36,650 nucleotides of DNA, from NCBI RefSeq assembly GCF_001423745.1, contig NZ_LMPC01000006.1, positions 300-36,949 on the forward strand. Direction: 5' to 3'. Both the position numbers and the translations under genes were made by a program. The notes under the pieces were generated by a model, which was not told the DNA's origin, ran no database searches, and worked only from the letters and a program-made list of their open reading frames with translations. This DNA comes from Arthrobacter sp. Leaf337. GTDB lineage: Bacteria; Actinomycetota; Actinomycetes; Actinomycetales; Micrococcaceae. Shown here in pieces: positions 1 through 8,248 of the stretch. The first letter of the stretch is position 1. Each line of letters begins with the position of its first letter.

Positions 1-252
1 CGCACGCCACAAAAGCGCCGTTTTCCAGGCCGTTCAACAAGGGGGTCGGTCGCTATCTTTCCGCATCAGCGGCGGCGACTCGAATTACTTTACACGCCCG
101 AAGCACCCCACACAAATCCACCCCCAAACAGGGCGGGGCGGGCGTAAAACCCCGGAACGGCGGCGAATTTCGCCCAACTAGCCGCCCCAAAAACCCAAGC
201 GGCCGGCGTCGGACTTTTATGGAGTGGGTCACACCGGGCCACGCGTCTACCC
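1..252. other. Left-edge non-coding region
   Basis: No convincing gene on either strand. The long minus-strand open frame through here is an out-of-frame shadow of the ZIP gene with arginine-rich composition. The end of an upstream gene outside the window cannot be excluded. Confidence 0.4.
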
Positions 253-1008
253 CTAGCCGCCGACGTGGTGGATGGTGAACGCCGAGAGGAAACCCACGGA
301 CGCCACCAGGCCGGTGAGGTTGTGGTGCTCTTCGAAGGCCTCGGGGATCATGGTGTCGGCCAGCATGGCCAGGATGCCGCCGGCTGCCACCGCGGTAATG
401 AATGCGACGGCCTCGGCGGGAGCGTTCTCCAGCGCTGTGTAGCCCAGCAGGGACGCCAGGCCGCAGAGCACGGCAATGCCGCCCCAGACGCCGAAGACAT
501 ACCCGGCGCTTCGGCCCGCCTTCTTCATGCCTGCGGTGCTGGACAGGCCTTCCGGCACGTTCGAGATGAAGACGGCGGCCAGCATCGCGGGGCTGACGGT
601 TCCGGCAGTGATGAGTCCCAGCCCGAGGACCACCGACTCCGGAATGCCGTCCAGGAGGGCGCCGACGGCGATGGCCGTGCCGCTGCCGGGGCTGTCCTTC
701 TCGGAGGGCTGCTGGCCTTTGGACCGTTTGCGGTGCTTGGCACCTGAGCGCGCCAGCAGGGCGTTGGCGCTGACGTACACCACGGCACCGGCAAGGAATC
801 CGGCCGCCGTGGGCCACAGCCCGCCGCCGTCCACTGCCTCGTCCACCAGCTCGAACGCGAGAGCGGAGATGAGGACGCCCGCGCCGAAGGCCATGATGGA
901 GGACACCAGCTTCGGAGGGATGGTCCACTTCCACGACAGCCAGGAACCCAGCACCAGCGCGCCTCCCGCCAGCGTTCCCCAGAACATGGCCTGCGCCCAC
1001 ATCGGCAT
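253..1008 (-). CDS. ZIP-family-like metal transporter
   Basis: Predicted 251-residue polytopic membrane protein that would move divalent metal (zinc or similar) across the cytoplasmic membrane. About seven or eight hydrophobic segments are visible, with a basic hydrophilic loop (AKHRKRSKG) in the middle, as in ZIP proteins. The two metal-site helices can be recognised as LLDGIPESVVLG and SNVPEGLSS. The histidines usual in the HNxPEG motif are absent, while the D/E and P-E residues remain. The start at 1008 is chosen because GGAAGG lies 8 bases upstream; the open frame continues upstream to 1374 but has no transporter-like sequence there. The gene is divergent from the flavoprotein gene and shares its 276-bp upstream region. 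The ZIP fold is fairly certain; the metal and direction of transport are inferred. Confidence 0.85.
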   Translation of the reverse strand: MPMWAQAMFWGTLAGGALVLGSWLSWKWTIPPKLVSSIMAFGAGVLISALAFELVDEAVDGGGLWPTAAGFLAGAVVYVSANALLARSGAKHRKRSKGQQPSEKDSPGSGTAIAVGALLDGIPESVVLGLGLITAGTVSPAMLAAVFISNVPEGLSSTAGMKKAGRSAGYVFGVWGGIAVLCGLASLLGYTALENAPAEAVAFITAVAAGGILAMLADTMIPEAFEEHHNLTGLVASVGFLSAFTIHHVGG

Positions 1009-1284
1009 GCGTACCACCTTCCGCGGCCACGGAGCCCGGGCTGCAAAAACAGATAGTGCCGGACGCTGAGCCGTCCGGACACCTCCAGTATTGTTGCAGA
1101 CTCCGGTGGCAAACGAGTTCAGCGGCGCTGTGCCCACCGAAAAATTACGCACGACGCCGGGCGGCCGGCTCGCGGCGCCGGCATGACGGACGCTCTCAAG
1201 ACGCCGGCCAAGCCTCCAGCCGGCCCGCTCCGAACCCCAGCAGCACCCCCTTGAAACCTGCCCGGCCCGGCGTATGGTTTTTGC

Positions 1285-2529
1285 ATGGGACCGATGCTGG
1301 ACACCCTTGTTATCGGAGCCGGGCAGGCGGGCCTGGCCACCAGCTACTGGCTGGGCCGGACCGGCGTCGAACATCTATTACTGGAACGGCGTGCCGCCCT
1401 GGGCGGCGCCTGGCAGGACCGCTGGGATGCCTTCTGCCTGAACACCCCGAACTTTTCGCTCGCGCTGCCCGGCGGTTCCTATGACGGACCAGCACCGGAG
1501 GCCTTTATGCCGCGCGCGGACGTCGTGGAATACATGCGGCAATATGCGGCGACCATCGGCGCGCCGGTGCGGACCGGCACGGACGTCACGCGCATTGCAC
1601 CGGCGGAGCACGGCGGCTTCAGCGTGGAGACCACCGAGGGAGCCTGGCGGGCGCGCAACGTGGTGCTGGCCACCGGCGGCTACCAGAAACCGAAAATCCC
1701 CGCGCTCTCTGCGCGGTTCCCGGGCCACATCGTGCAGCTGCACACCGACAGCTACCGCAATCCGGAGCAGTTGCCGGATGGCGCCGTCCTGATCGTGGGG
1801 ACCGGACAGTCGGGCGGGCAGATCGCCGAGGAACTGCTCGCCGTCGGCCGGGAAATCCACCTGGCGGTGTCCACCTGCCCGGAAGCGCCCCGCCGGTACC
1901 GCGGCCAGGACCTCCTCTTCTGGATGATGCACCTTGCCGAGCACGGGCCCGATTACGGACTGAACGGCCTCACCGTGGGGCAGCTGCCCTCCCCCGCCGC
2001 ACGATTCATGTGCAACCCGCTGGTTTCCGGCGCCGATGGCGGCCACGACATCCACCTGCGCGACCTCGGCCGCCAGGGCGTCCGGCTGCACGGGCACCTG
2101 GAAGCAGCCGACGACGGCGAACTCGCCTTCAGCGACGACCTCCCGGAGCGCCTGGGCGTTGTTGAGCGCACGTTCTACCAGCGCATGCGGCCGATGTTCG
2201 ATGCCTACATCGCCGCTGCAGGGATCACGGCACCGGAAGCGGACCCGCCGCACAGGGACGACTGGCTGCCGTCCGAACCTGCGCGGCTGAACCTGGATGC
2301 CGCGAACATCATGTCGGTCATCTGGGCCACCGGCTACCGGCTGGACTTCGGCATCCTGGACATTCCGGTGCTGGACGAGTGGAACTACCCGCGGCATCAG
2401 CGAGGGGTCACCGAGCACCCGGGCCTCTACGCCGTGGGGCTGCCCTGGCTGACCGGACACGGTTCGTCGATCGTGGCCGGCGTGGGCCGCGACGCCAAGT
2501 ACATTGCGGAACACATCGCCGCCCGCTGA
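1285..2529 (+). CDS. Flavin-containing monooxygenase-like FAD/NAD(P) oxidoreductase
   Basis: Soluble two-dinucleotide-fold flavoprotein of 414 residues. An FAD-binding GAGQAG motif lies at residues 11-16, followed by the acidic strand end LLLERR, and an NADPH-binding GTGQSG motif at 172-177. A late ATGYRLDF motif matches the conserved ATG element of class B flavin monooxygenases and CzcO-like proteins. The family oxygenates small nucleophilic or carbonyl substrates using NADPH and O2. The sequence does not indicate the substrate. The start is either 1285 or 1294 (second Met); neither has a strong ribosome site. The gene is convergent with the GGCT-like gene downstream, only 33 bp away. Confidence 0.85.
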   Translation: MGPMLDTLVIGAGQAGLATSYWLGRTGVEHLLLERRAALGGAWQDRWDAFCLNTPNFSLALPGGSYDGPAPEAFMPRADVVEYMRQYAATIGAPVRTGTDVTRIAPAEHGGFSVETTEGAWRARNVVLATGGYQKPKIPALSARFPGHIVQLHTDSYRNPEQLPDGAVLIVGTGQSGGQIAEELLAVGREIHLAVSTCPEAPRRYRGQDLLFWMMHLAEHGPDYGLNGLTVGQLPSPAARFMCNPLVSGADGGHDIHLRDLGRQGVRLHGHLEAADDGELAFSDDLPERLGVVERTFYQRMRPMFDAYIAAAGITAPEADPPHRDDWLPSEPARLNLDAANIMSVIWATGYRLDFGILDIPVLDEWNYPRHQRGVTEHPGLYAVGLPWLTGHGSSIVAGVGRDAKYIAEHIAAR

Positions 2530-2562
2530 CGCGGCCCCAGACGGGGTTATCGCAGAAGCGGG

Positions 2563-3351
2563 TTATCCGGAGCAGAGCCCGTCGAAGTCCACCGGCGCGG
2601 CCAGCCCGGCCGAGCTGAACCACTCCGTGGCCCACGCCTGGACCGACGGCAGGGCGAGCTGCTCGGCCACGAGTTCCGGCGGCCCGTCGAACACCGATTG
2701 CCCCGCTTCCAGATGCTCCCCGGTGCCGCTTCCGGCAAGCAGCCCGAACAGGGCCGGCTGGTCCACGAAAGGAAACGTCCCGCCGTCGCCATCGGTCAGG
2801 ACGCCCCAGCGCGAGGTGAACAGCGAAAAGTCCTCCGGACGGCCGCCTTGGTCAAGCGCGAGCGGACAGGTGTCGCCGTCGAGCTGTATCCGCCGGTAGT
2901 TGGGCTCCGTTTCGTCCAGGGCCAGCAGCTGGAGTTCGTCCAGCCACGAAACCCACACGGTGGTGCACTCCCCCGGCCGGGGGTAGGGAGCGGCGGCGAT
3001 GTAGCCGGCCTTGCTCACGTGGGCGGAGTGGCCCACCGCGATGTTGCTGAGCTGCCCGCGGACCAGGGGCAGGACCGGGCTGACCGGCTGGTGGTAGGCG
3101 GCGAACTTCCGGCGCATCACGTCGGCGCTGGCATTCGAGCCGATGGAGACCACAAGGAAGCGGGAGTCCAGCGGTGCCGCGTTGGCCTCCGCGAGGGCTT
3201 CATCCAGGCCAGTGAGGTCAAGGGGCATGAAGCCGTCGCGGTCCATGACGCCCGAGGCTTCGGGCGGATCCCACGGGTACAGCAGCGGGTCGAGCCGGCC
3301 GGCGCCGGCGGCGTCCGTCAGCCCGGTGCCCGGTCCTCCGTTCGGTTCCAT
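2563..3351 (-). CDS. Gamma-glutamylcyclotransferase-fold-like protein
   Basis: Conserved-looking cytoplasmic protein of 262 residues. It has no obvious annotation, but two segments resemble the gamma-glutamylcyclotransferase (GGCT/AIG2) fold. VVSIGSNASADVM (68-79) fits the YGSN glycine-rich substrate loop. VWVSWLDELQLLALDETEPNYRR contains LDETEP, which lines up with the LDEQEG segment carrying the catalytic Glu of GGCT, making Glu149 the candidate acid. The first ~60 residues are extra relative to GGCT and the GGCT Tyr is replaced by Ile. A GAGGAGG ribosome site sits just upstream of the 3351 start. Fold assignment is an inference by eye; substrate unknown. Confidence 0.75.
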   Translation of the reverse strand: MEPNGGPGTGLTDAAGAGRLDPLLYPWDPPEASGVMDRDGFMPLDLTGLDEALAEANAAPLDSRFLVVSIGSNASADVMRRKFAAYHQPVSPVLPLVRGQLSNIAVGHSAHVSKAGYIAAAPYPRPGECTTVWVSWLDELQLLALDETEPNYRRIQLDGDTCPLALDQGGRPEDFSLFTSRWGVLTDGDGGTFPFVDQPALFGLLAGSGTGEHLEAGQSVFDGPPELVAEQLALPSVQAWATEWFSSAGLAAPVDFDGLCSG

Positions 3352-3389
3352 GCGCTGCCTCCTCGCGATCCGGGAACGTGCTGCCGGAG

Positions 3390-3656
3390 TCAGTCGCCCA
3401 TGCCGGGGTGGACGGGCACAAACTCGATCTTGTTTCCCGAGCTGGTTTTCTTCTTCGGCGACCGCGAATATCCCCGCGCGTCCAGGTGGTTCCGGGCGCG
3501 GAATTCGGCCAGGGCGTCATCGTAGGCCTTGTTGAGCCTGCCGCCGGAGAGTTCCTCCGTGGTGCCGTCGGCAAAGGTGACGGCGATCCGGACTTTTTCC
3601 GGGAAGTGCCGGTTCATCCTGATGAAGCCGTCGGCGTCCTGCTGGAGATTGATCAA
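3390..3656 (-). CDS. Small hypothetical protein (about 88 aa)
   Basis: Short protein with coding character: NADGFIRMNRHFPEK-like opening, an IAVTFADGTTEELSGG strand-turn-strand segment, then a basic tail SRSPKKK. No family is recognised. The frame stays open far upstream, but that part overlaps a terminator and hairpin and reads as noise. No ATG or GTG fits the N-terminus well. TTG at 3656 is the best guess, and ATG at 3617 (MNRHFPEK) is the alternative, giving about 75 residues. It lies 38 bp upstream of the GGCT-like gene on the same strand and may be co-transcribed with it. An 8-bp inverted repeat at 3717-3742 lies in its 5' region. Confidence 0.5.
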   Translation of the reverse strand: MINLQQDADGFIRMNRHFPEKVRIAVTFADGTTEELSGGRLNKAYDDALAEFRARNHLDARGYSRSPKKKTSSGNKIEFVPVHPGMGD

Positions 3657-3716
3657 AGTGTGGTCCGCTTTCGTGGGTGGTGTGACTTCCAGTGTCCCGC
3701 ACTTTTGGGCGGGGCG

Positions 3717-3742
3717 GGGCCCTACCAGAGCAAATAGGGCCC
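3717..3742. other. Hairpin in 5' region of the small ORF
   Basis: Perfect inverted repeat GGGCCCTA (3717-3724) and TAGGGCCC (3735-3742) with a 10-base loop. It lies between the small minus-strand ORF and the terminator of the secreted protein. No T-run follows on either strand, so it is not a standard intrinsic terminator. It could be a 5' leader structure of the small ORF. Confidence 0.45.
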
Positions 3743-3765
3743 GACGGCGGCAGCGGCCGGCCAGG

Positions 3766-3806
3766 TTAAAGAACCCAAGACCCGGTTGGGGGAACCGGGC
3801 CTTGGG
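3766..3806 (-). terminator. Intrinsic terminator of the secreted-protein gene
   Basis: On the minus strand a 14-bp stem (arms 3793-3806 and 3774-3787, one G-T wobble) encloses a five-base loop and is followed by a T-rich stretch (complement of 3766-3773). It lies 42 bp beyond the stop of the secreted-protein gene at 3848. Confidence 0.8.
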
Positions 3807-3847
3807 CGTTGCGGGGAGCCGGCGCAGCAGCTCCCCCGGGACCGGCG

Positions 3848-4342
3848 TCAGTTCGACATTGAAGTGACGCCGCTGGTGTACCAGCCGGTGTACGGCGACC
3901 ACACGCCGTTGCTGCCTTCCTGGAAGCTGACCTTCTGGTAGATCTCCTCGTTGCCGATCTCGCCGTCCACCAGCGTGCGGACGTTGTGGATGGTCACGGT
4001 TCCGCTGTACTGGTTCAGGTGGCGGCTGAACGTGGAGGTGCCCAGGTGGTCGTCGCCGTTGGGCCAGTCGTCTTCCTCCCAGCGCTGCTGGGTGATGTTG
4101 ACGTAGCGGTCCGTGCTGCAGCGGACCTGGATCTGGTAGTCCACCAGCTTCACGCCGGCGGAGTTGTGGCCGGCGAACACGGGCCGGAGCGGCGTAACCG
4201 AGCAGGCATAGTTCGTGCCGGCTGCCTGGGCCGGGGCAGCCAGGGCGAACGGTGCCGCCACCGCCCCGAGTCCGATGGCGGTCAGCAGGGCCACCTTGCG
4301 GCGGGCGGTGTGGGACTTCATGGTGGTTGGTGCGTCGGACAT
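3848..4342 (-). CDS. Small secreted protein, function unknown
   Basis: Predicted 164-residue exported protein. A basic N-region (MKSHTARRK), a hydrophobic helix and an APAQA-A cleavage site near residue 40 form a Sec signal peptide. The mature part is about 124 residues, rich in aromatic and polar residues with a beta-strand pattern, and has two cysteines (about 47 and 75) that could form a disulfide. No enzyme motif is visible. The start at 4342 (MSDAPTT) is chosen because CAGGAG lies 9 bases upstream. The ATG at 4321 (MKSHTARR) would shorten the N-region but has no ribosome site. The gene ends in a strong terminator and is divergent from the MocA-family gene. Confidence 0.75.
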   Translation of the reverse strand: MSDAPTTMKSHTARRKVALLTAIGLGAVAAPFALAAPAQAAGTNYACSVTPLRPVFAGHNSAGVKLVDYQIQVRCSTDRYVNITQQRWEEDDWPNGDDHLGTSTFSRHLNQYSGTVTIHNVRTLVDGEIGNEEIYQKVSFQEGSNGVWSPYTGWYTSGVTSMSN

Positions 4343-4562
4343 GAAGGTGCTCCTGAGGGGAATGATGCGAGTGGATGAGGCGTGCTGCCCGTTGATTCGG
4401 GGCTTGGATTGAGGCGTCGGTTCCGCCGGTATTTCCCGCGCGTTCCGATGTATCCATAGTGAATCCGGGCACCCCTCCCGCACTTCCGTGCTAGCACGGT
4501 TTCTACTCGCCGGTACGGAAAAGCCCGCCTGCCTGAGATTCGGACCCTTCCCAACCCAAGGA

Positions 4563-4588
4563 AGTTTGTTCTAACATAAGGACAAACT
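4563..4588. promoter_or_regulatory. 26-bp palindrome, candidate operator
   Basis: AGTTTGTTCT (4563-4572), spacer AACATA, AGGACAAACT (4579-4588). The arms are inverted repeats with nine of ten pairs matching. The site is 46-71 bp upstream of the GTG start of the MocA-family oxidoreductase, in an AT-rich patch. Size and symmetry fit a dimeric repressor (LacI, GntR or ROK type). No regulator gene is adjacent. No second copy was noticed in the window. Confidence 0.7.
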
Positions 4589-4633
4589 GCGTCATGCGCT
4601 AATAAACACCCTCACGGGGACGAAGGAGATCTT

Positions 4634-5662
4634 GTGAAACTTGGACTCGTTGGATTCGGCTTCGGCGGGCGGTACTTCCACGCCCCGTTCATCACGGCCG
4701 CTGACGGGGTGGAACTGGCGGGCATCGTGACCCGCTCCCCCGCCCGCCGCGCGCAGGCCGCGGAGGAGTACCCGGACGTGCCACTCTACGATTCCCTCAC
4801 CGAACTGCTGTCCGCCGGCGTGGACGCCGTAGTCATCACCACGCCCCCGGAGACGCGCCGCGAGCTGGTGCTCGAGGCGGTTGCGGCCGGTGTGCACGTC
4901 GTGGCGGACAAGCCCTTCGCCCCGAACGCCGAGGTGGGGCGCGAACTGGTGAAGGCAGCCGCGGACGCCGGCGTGATCCTCAATGTGTTCCACAACCGCC
5001 GCTGGGACACGGACATCCGGACCCTTCGCTCCGTGTTGGACTCCGGCTCAGTGGGCAAGGTGGCACGCTTCGAGTCCCGCTTCGACCTCGACCAGCCGGA
5101 CACCCTCGAAGCCGGCCCCGCGGGCGGACTGCTGCGCGACCTCGGCAGCCACCTGGTGGACCAGGCGCTGTGGCTCTTCGGCCCGGCCGCCAGCGTCTAC
5201 GCCACGCTCGACTGGGTGGACCTGGACGCCGGACGCACCGACTCGGGTTTCTTCGTGACCATCGCGCACCGGAGCGGCGTGAAGTCCCACGTTTCCGCCA
5301 CCAAGAGCAACCGGCTGGTCGCGCGGGAACTGCGGCTGCTCGGCTCCGAGGGAAGCTACGTGTCCCAGCAGTCCGATGTCCAGGCCCTCGCGGCAATAGC
5401 CGGCAAACGCCCGGCGGACGATCCCGCCGCGTGGGGTTACGAAGAGGAGAGCCGCTGGGGAACGCTTACGACGGCGGCGGGCCAGGTCCGCGTGCCGTCC
5501 GAGCAGGGCGCGTATCACCACTACTACGAGCAGTTCGCGCTGGCCGTTGCCGGTAAGGGACCCGAGCCTGTCCCGGGTACCGAGGCTGTCCACACGCTCG
5601 AGGTCCTGGACGCCGCCCGGCTCAGCGACGCAGAGGGGCGTTCGGTGGACATCGCGGACTGA
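4634..5662 (+). CDS. Gfo/Idh/MocA-family oxidoreductase
   Basis: Cytoplasmic NAD(P)-dependent dehydrogenase of 342 residues, normal length for the family. The N-terminal Rossmann domain carries GFGFGG at 7-12. The family's EKP motif appears as DKP at 92-94, with the Lys that binds cofactor and substrate. The C-terminal half has the GLLRDLGSHLVDQALW segment (about 165-180), with the conserved Asp and His near the active site. Members act on sugars, inositols or sugar derivatives; the substrate here is not evident. GTG start at 4634 with GAAGGAGA four to five bases upstream. It stands alone behind a 26-bp palindrome, suggesting its own sugar-responsive regulation. Confidence 0.9.
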   Translation: MKLGLVGFGFGGRYFHAPFITAADGVELAGIVTRSPARRAQAAEEYPDVPLYDSLTELLSAGVDAVVITTPPETRRELVLEAVAAGVHVVADKPFAPNAEVGRELVKAAADAGVILNVFHNRRWDTDIRTLRSVLDSGSVGKVARFESRFDLDQPDTLEAGPAGGLLRDLGSHLVDQALWLFGPAASVYATLDWVDLDAGRTDSGFFVTIAHRSGVKSHVSATKSNRLVARELRLLGSEGSYVSQQSDVQALAAIAGKRPADDPAAWGYEEESRWGTLTTAAGQVRVPSEQGAYHHYYEQFALAVAGKGPEPVPGTEAVHTLEVLDAARLSDAEGRSVDIAD

Positions 5663-5686
5663 CCGCCCCCCTTCGGAACCACACCG

Positions 5687-7318
5687 TCACCGTTTCGGCT
5701 GCAGCTCCTGGCTCCAGAGGACAGTGCCGTTGGCGTTGCGGAGGCTGACGGTGAAGACGTCGTCCTCGTTAAGGTCCACGTGGCCGAAGAACTGGTTTTC
5801 GCCCGTGCGAGGTGACTGGTTGGCGTAGGCGCCGGTCTTATAGAACACTCTCTCGGGGCCGAAGGTGCCGTCCAGTTCGCCGGGGCCGAAGCTGCCGGCG
5901 TTGATGGGGCCGGCCACGAATTCCCAGAAGGGGTCGAAGTCGGTGAAGCCTGCTCGCTCGGGCGAGTAGTAGTGGGCGGCGCAGTAGTGGACGTCCGCCG
6001 TCAGCCACACCACGTTTTTAACCCGGTTGCGCTTCAACGCGGAGAGCACTCCCGCGATCTCGAGCTCCTTGCCCAAGGGGGCGCCGGCGTCGCGGTTGGC
6101 CAGGGACTCCTGGTTCACCGGGCCGTCGGGGACGATCAGTCCCAGCGGAAGGTCGGCGGAGATGACCTTCCAGGTTGCCTTGGACTTGCTGACCTCGCTG
6201 ATGAGCCAGTCGGCCTGCTCCTGGCCCAGGATGTGGGTGAGGTGCGTTTCCTTGCCGTCGGTGTTGGGGTCCTTGAAGGTGCGCATGTCCAGGCAGAAGA
6301 CGTCCAGCTGCGGGCCGCGGGAGATCTTGCGGTAGATGCGCGCCGGTTCGAATCCCGTGCTGCCGTCGCCGATCCGGGTGCTGAGCCCGGAGATTGGCTG
6401 GTATTCCTGCCAGGCCTGGCGGCCGCGCGCGGCGAGGACGTCAATGCGGCGTTCGGTGTAGCGGGCGTCGGTGATGATCTCCCCGGGGTACCAGTTGTTG
6501 TGGGTTTCGTGGTCGTCCCACTGGGCGATCACCGGCACCTCCGCGTACATCGCACGGACGTTGCGGTCCATCAGGTTGTAGCGGTGCCGGCCGCGGAACT
6601 CGTTGAGGGTCTCGGCCACCTTGGACACTTCCTCGGTGACGAGGTTTCGCCAGATCTGCCCGTCGGGCTCGGTCACCTGCGAGGCGATGGGGCCGTCTGC
6701 GTAGATGGTGTCGCCGGAGTGGATGAAGAAGTCCGGTTCGGTGGCGTGCATGGCCGCGTAGCCGCGCATGCCGCCGATCTCCTCGTTGATGCCCCAGCCC
6801 TGGCCCGCGGTGTCGCCGGTCCAGACGAAGCTCTGCCTGCGGGGTGCACGGCCGCTGCTGAGCAGACCGTTTCCGGGCGCGGTACTAAAGGAGCCCTGCG
6901 CGGTTTCGCCGGCGTTGCCGTCGGCGTCCTCGAAGTGCAGGCTCAGCGCGAACCGGGTGCCCGACGGCAGATGCTCGGCATTGATCCGCGAGGTGAAATC
7001 GGTGGCCTCGCTGGCGGCGCTCCCCCGCAGCACGCGCTGGAAGGCACGGCCACCACGGAGCGGCACACCGTCCTCGTCCACGGCGAGCAGGTTGGCCACC
7101 AGCCAGCCGGGGCCCGACGCCCGGGACCACAGCACGCCGGAATCGGCGGTCACATCGCCGGTGGCGATTCCGGACGGGAGGGTCAGGCGGTTGCGGACCA
7201 GCGCGACGCCGGCATGGGCGGCGGTGGTTGAGCTTGTCGAAACCACGGGCACGACGGCGGCAGCTCCTGCGGCGGCAAGGGCACCTTTGAGGACATTTCG
7301 GCGGGTGAAAGCAGTCAT
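5687..7318 (-). CDS. phoD: Alkaline phosphatase D (PhoD-like), Tat-exported
   Basis: Extracytoplasmic metallophosphoesterase of 543 residues. The N-terminus has a twin-arginine motif (TRRNVLKG) followed by an alanine-rich hydrophobic stretch, indicating Tat export of the folded enzyme. The PhoD core is marked by HSGDTIYADG, AQWDDHETHNNW and VWLTADVHYCAAHYY, which supply ligands for the Fe/Ca cluster. PhoD enzymes release phosphate from phosphomono- and diesters. A REP-like palindromic sequence is embedded in the codons for the signal-peptide C-region (VVSTSSTTA). No strong ribosome site precedes 7318. It is convergent with the MocA-family gene (24 bp gap). A second, different phoD lies at 20859. 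Confidence 0.9.
   Translation of the reverse strand: MTAFTRRNVLKGALAAAGAAAVVPVVSTSSTTAAHAGVALVRNRLTLPSGIATGDVTADSGVLWSRASGPGWLVANLLAVDEDGVPLRGGRAFQRVLRGSAASEATDFTSRINAEHLPSGTRFALSLHFEDADGNAGETAQGSFSTAPGNGLLSSGRAPRRQSFVWTGDTAGQGWGINEEIGGMRGYAAMHATEPDFFIHSGDTIYADGPIASQVTEPDGQIWRNLVTEEVSKVAETLNEFRGRHRYNLMDRNVRAMYAEVPVIAQWDDHETHNNWYPGEIITDARYTERRIDVLAARGRQAWQEYQPISGLSTRIGDGSTGFEPARIYRKISRGPQLDVFCLDMRTFKDPNTDGKETHLTHILGQEQADWLISEVSKSKATWKVISADLPLGLIVPDGPVNQESLANRDAGAPLGKELEIAGVLSALKRNRVKNVVWLTADVHYCAAHYYSPERAGFTDFDPFWEFVAGPINAGSFGPGELDGTFGPERVFYKTGAYANQSPRTGENQFFGHVDLNEDDVFTVSLRNANGTVLWSQELQPKR
7223..7245. repeat. REP-like palindromic element inside phoD
   Basis: The sequence GTGGTTGAGCTTGTCGAAAC and flanking bases have inverted ends (GTGGTT / AACCAC). 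From general knowledge, GAGCTTGTCGAAACC-type sequences recur in Arthrobacter-like genomes. Here the element is in frame within the signal peptide of PhoD. A degenerate copy (GGAGCTTGCCGAAACCGC) lies upstream of the gene at 7377-7394. Confidence 0.55.
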
Positions 7319-7415
7319 GCTGCTTATCGTTGCCGGGGCGGGTGAATTGGTGGTGGCGGGGGTGTGAACCGCCCGTGGAGCTTGCCGAAACCGCAGCCGG
7401 TGCCATACTCAAGAC

Positions 7416-7721
7416 GTGACGGCGACATATTCGTTTCGTGGCGAGCTGTGGCACTATCCGGAGGAAGCCGGGTGGCATTTCATCACACTGCCACAGGACC
7501 TGGCGGACGAAATCAGTGACGAGGCCGCTCCCTTCCGCAAGGGATTCGGCTCAGTGAAGGTCACAGCATCCATCGCGGGCAACAGCTGGTCCACGTCGAT
7601 CTTCCCGGAGAGCAAGAGCCGCTCGTACGTCCTCCCGGTCAAGAAGGCCATCCGGACGGCGGCCGGCATCCTCGCCGGAGACGACGTGGACGTGGAGCTG
7701 GTCTTGGTGCTCGAGGGCTGA
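7416..7721 (+). CDS. DUF1905-domain protein
   Basis: Small cytoplasmic protein of 101 residues matching the DUF1905 pattern: an opening FRGELWHYPE strand, WHFITLP, FGSVKVTASIAGNSWSTSIFP, then a YVLPVKKAIRTAAGI helix and a final DVDVELVL strand. DUF1905 forms a small beta-barrel and often accompanies a YdeI/OmdA module, which is absent here. Function unknown. GTG start at 7416; no strong ribosome site. Divergent from phoD with a 97-bp gap. Confidence 0.8.
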   Translation: MTATYSFRGELWHYPEEAGWHFITLPQDLADEISDEAAPFRKGFGSVKVTASIAGNSWSTSIFPESKSRSYVLPVKKAIRTAAGILAGDDVDVELVLVLEG

Positions 7722-7863
7722 TCTTACTGCCAGGCGGCGGCAGTCGGTCACTCGCCAAAAGGCCCTATCCCGCGCCTTTCTGCAGGACTACCATGCAGGT
7801 GCACAGCCACGGTCGGACTACCCGCCGCATCAGTGCTGAAGCAACTGCGTGGAAGGACATGTC

Positions 7864-8208
7864 ATGGAATGCATCACCTGGTTCGCGCCGATTCTGCCCG
7901 GGAAACTGGACGAGTGGAAGTCGCTCATCGAGGAGATTGAAGGCCCCCGCAAGGAGGAACACCGGCGTTCCCGCGAGCGGATGGGCCTGACCCGGGAAGT
8001 TGTCAGCCTCATGCAGACCCCGCAGGGGGACTTTGCCTGCCTGTTCCACGAAGCCGAGGATCTGGCCAAGTCCTTCCAGACCGCCGCAAACTCGGACGAT
8101 CCGCACGATCAATGGTTCGGGGAGAAGATCCAGGCAATCCACGGCATCACTGCTGAGATGCTGCAGGGCCCCCTCCCTGCGTCGCTTGCTTACGATTACA
8201 AGGGCTGA
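7864..8208 (+). CDS. Conserved hypothetical protein (114 aa)
   Basis: Cytoplasmic protein opening with MECITWFAPILPGKLDEWKS, a strand followed by a PGK turn and helix as in dimeric alpha/beta-barrel (ABM-like) domains. Later parts include a MQTPQGDFACLFHEAED strand pair and an acidic helix. No catalytic motif is seen and the precise family is not recognised (possibly a DUF6176-type protein, from memory only). The ATG at 7864 is preferred over the in-frame GTG at 7849 because GGAAGGA lies six bases before it. It is followed by a strong terminator. Confidence 0.7.
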   Translation: MECITWFAPILPGKLDEWKSLIEEIEGPRKEEHRRSRERMGLTREVVSLMQTPQGDFACLFHEAEDLAKSFQTAANSDDPHDQWFGEKIQAIHGITAEMLQGPLPASLAYDYKG

Positions 8209-8248
8209 CGCCGCGAAGGTCGGAAGCAGCGAACGCGGGAAGCAGCGC

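Noticed and set aside
1009..1374. N-terminal extension of the ZIP gene
   Set aside because: The added residues are low-quality sequence overlapping the divergent flavoprotein start, and a good ribosome site supports 1008.
3657..4472. Long minus-strand frame joining the small ORF to upstream sequence
   Set aside because: It crosses a strong terminator and is antiparallel in phase to the secreted protein, which has a clear signal peptide.
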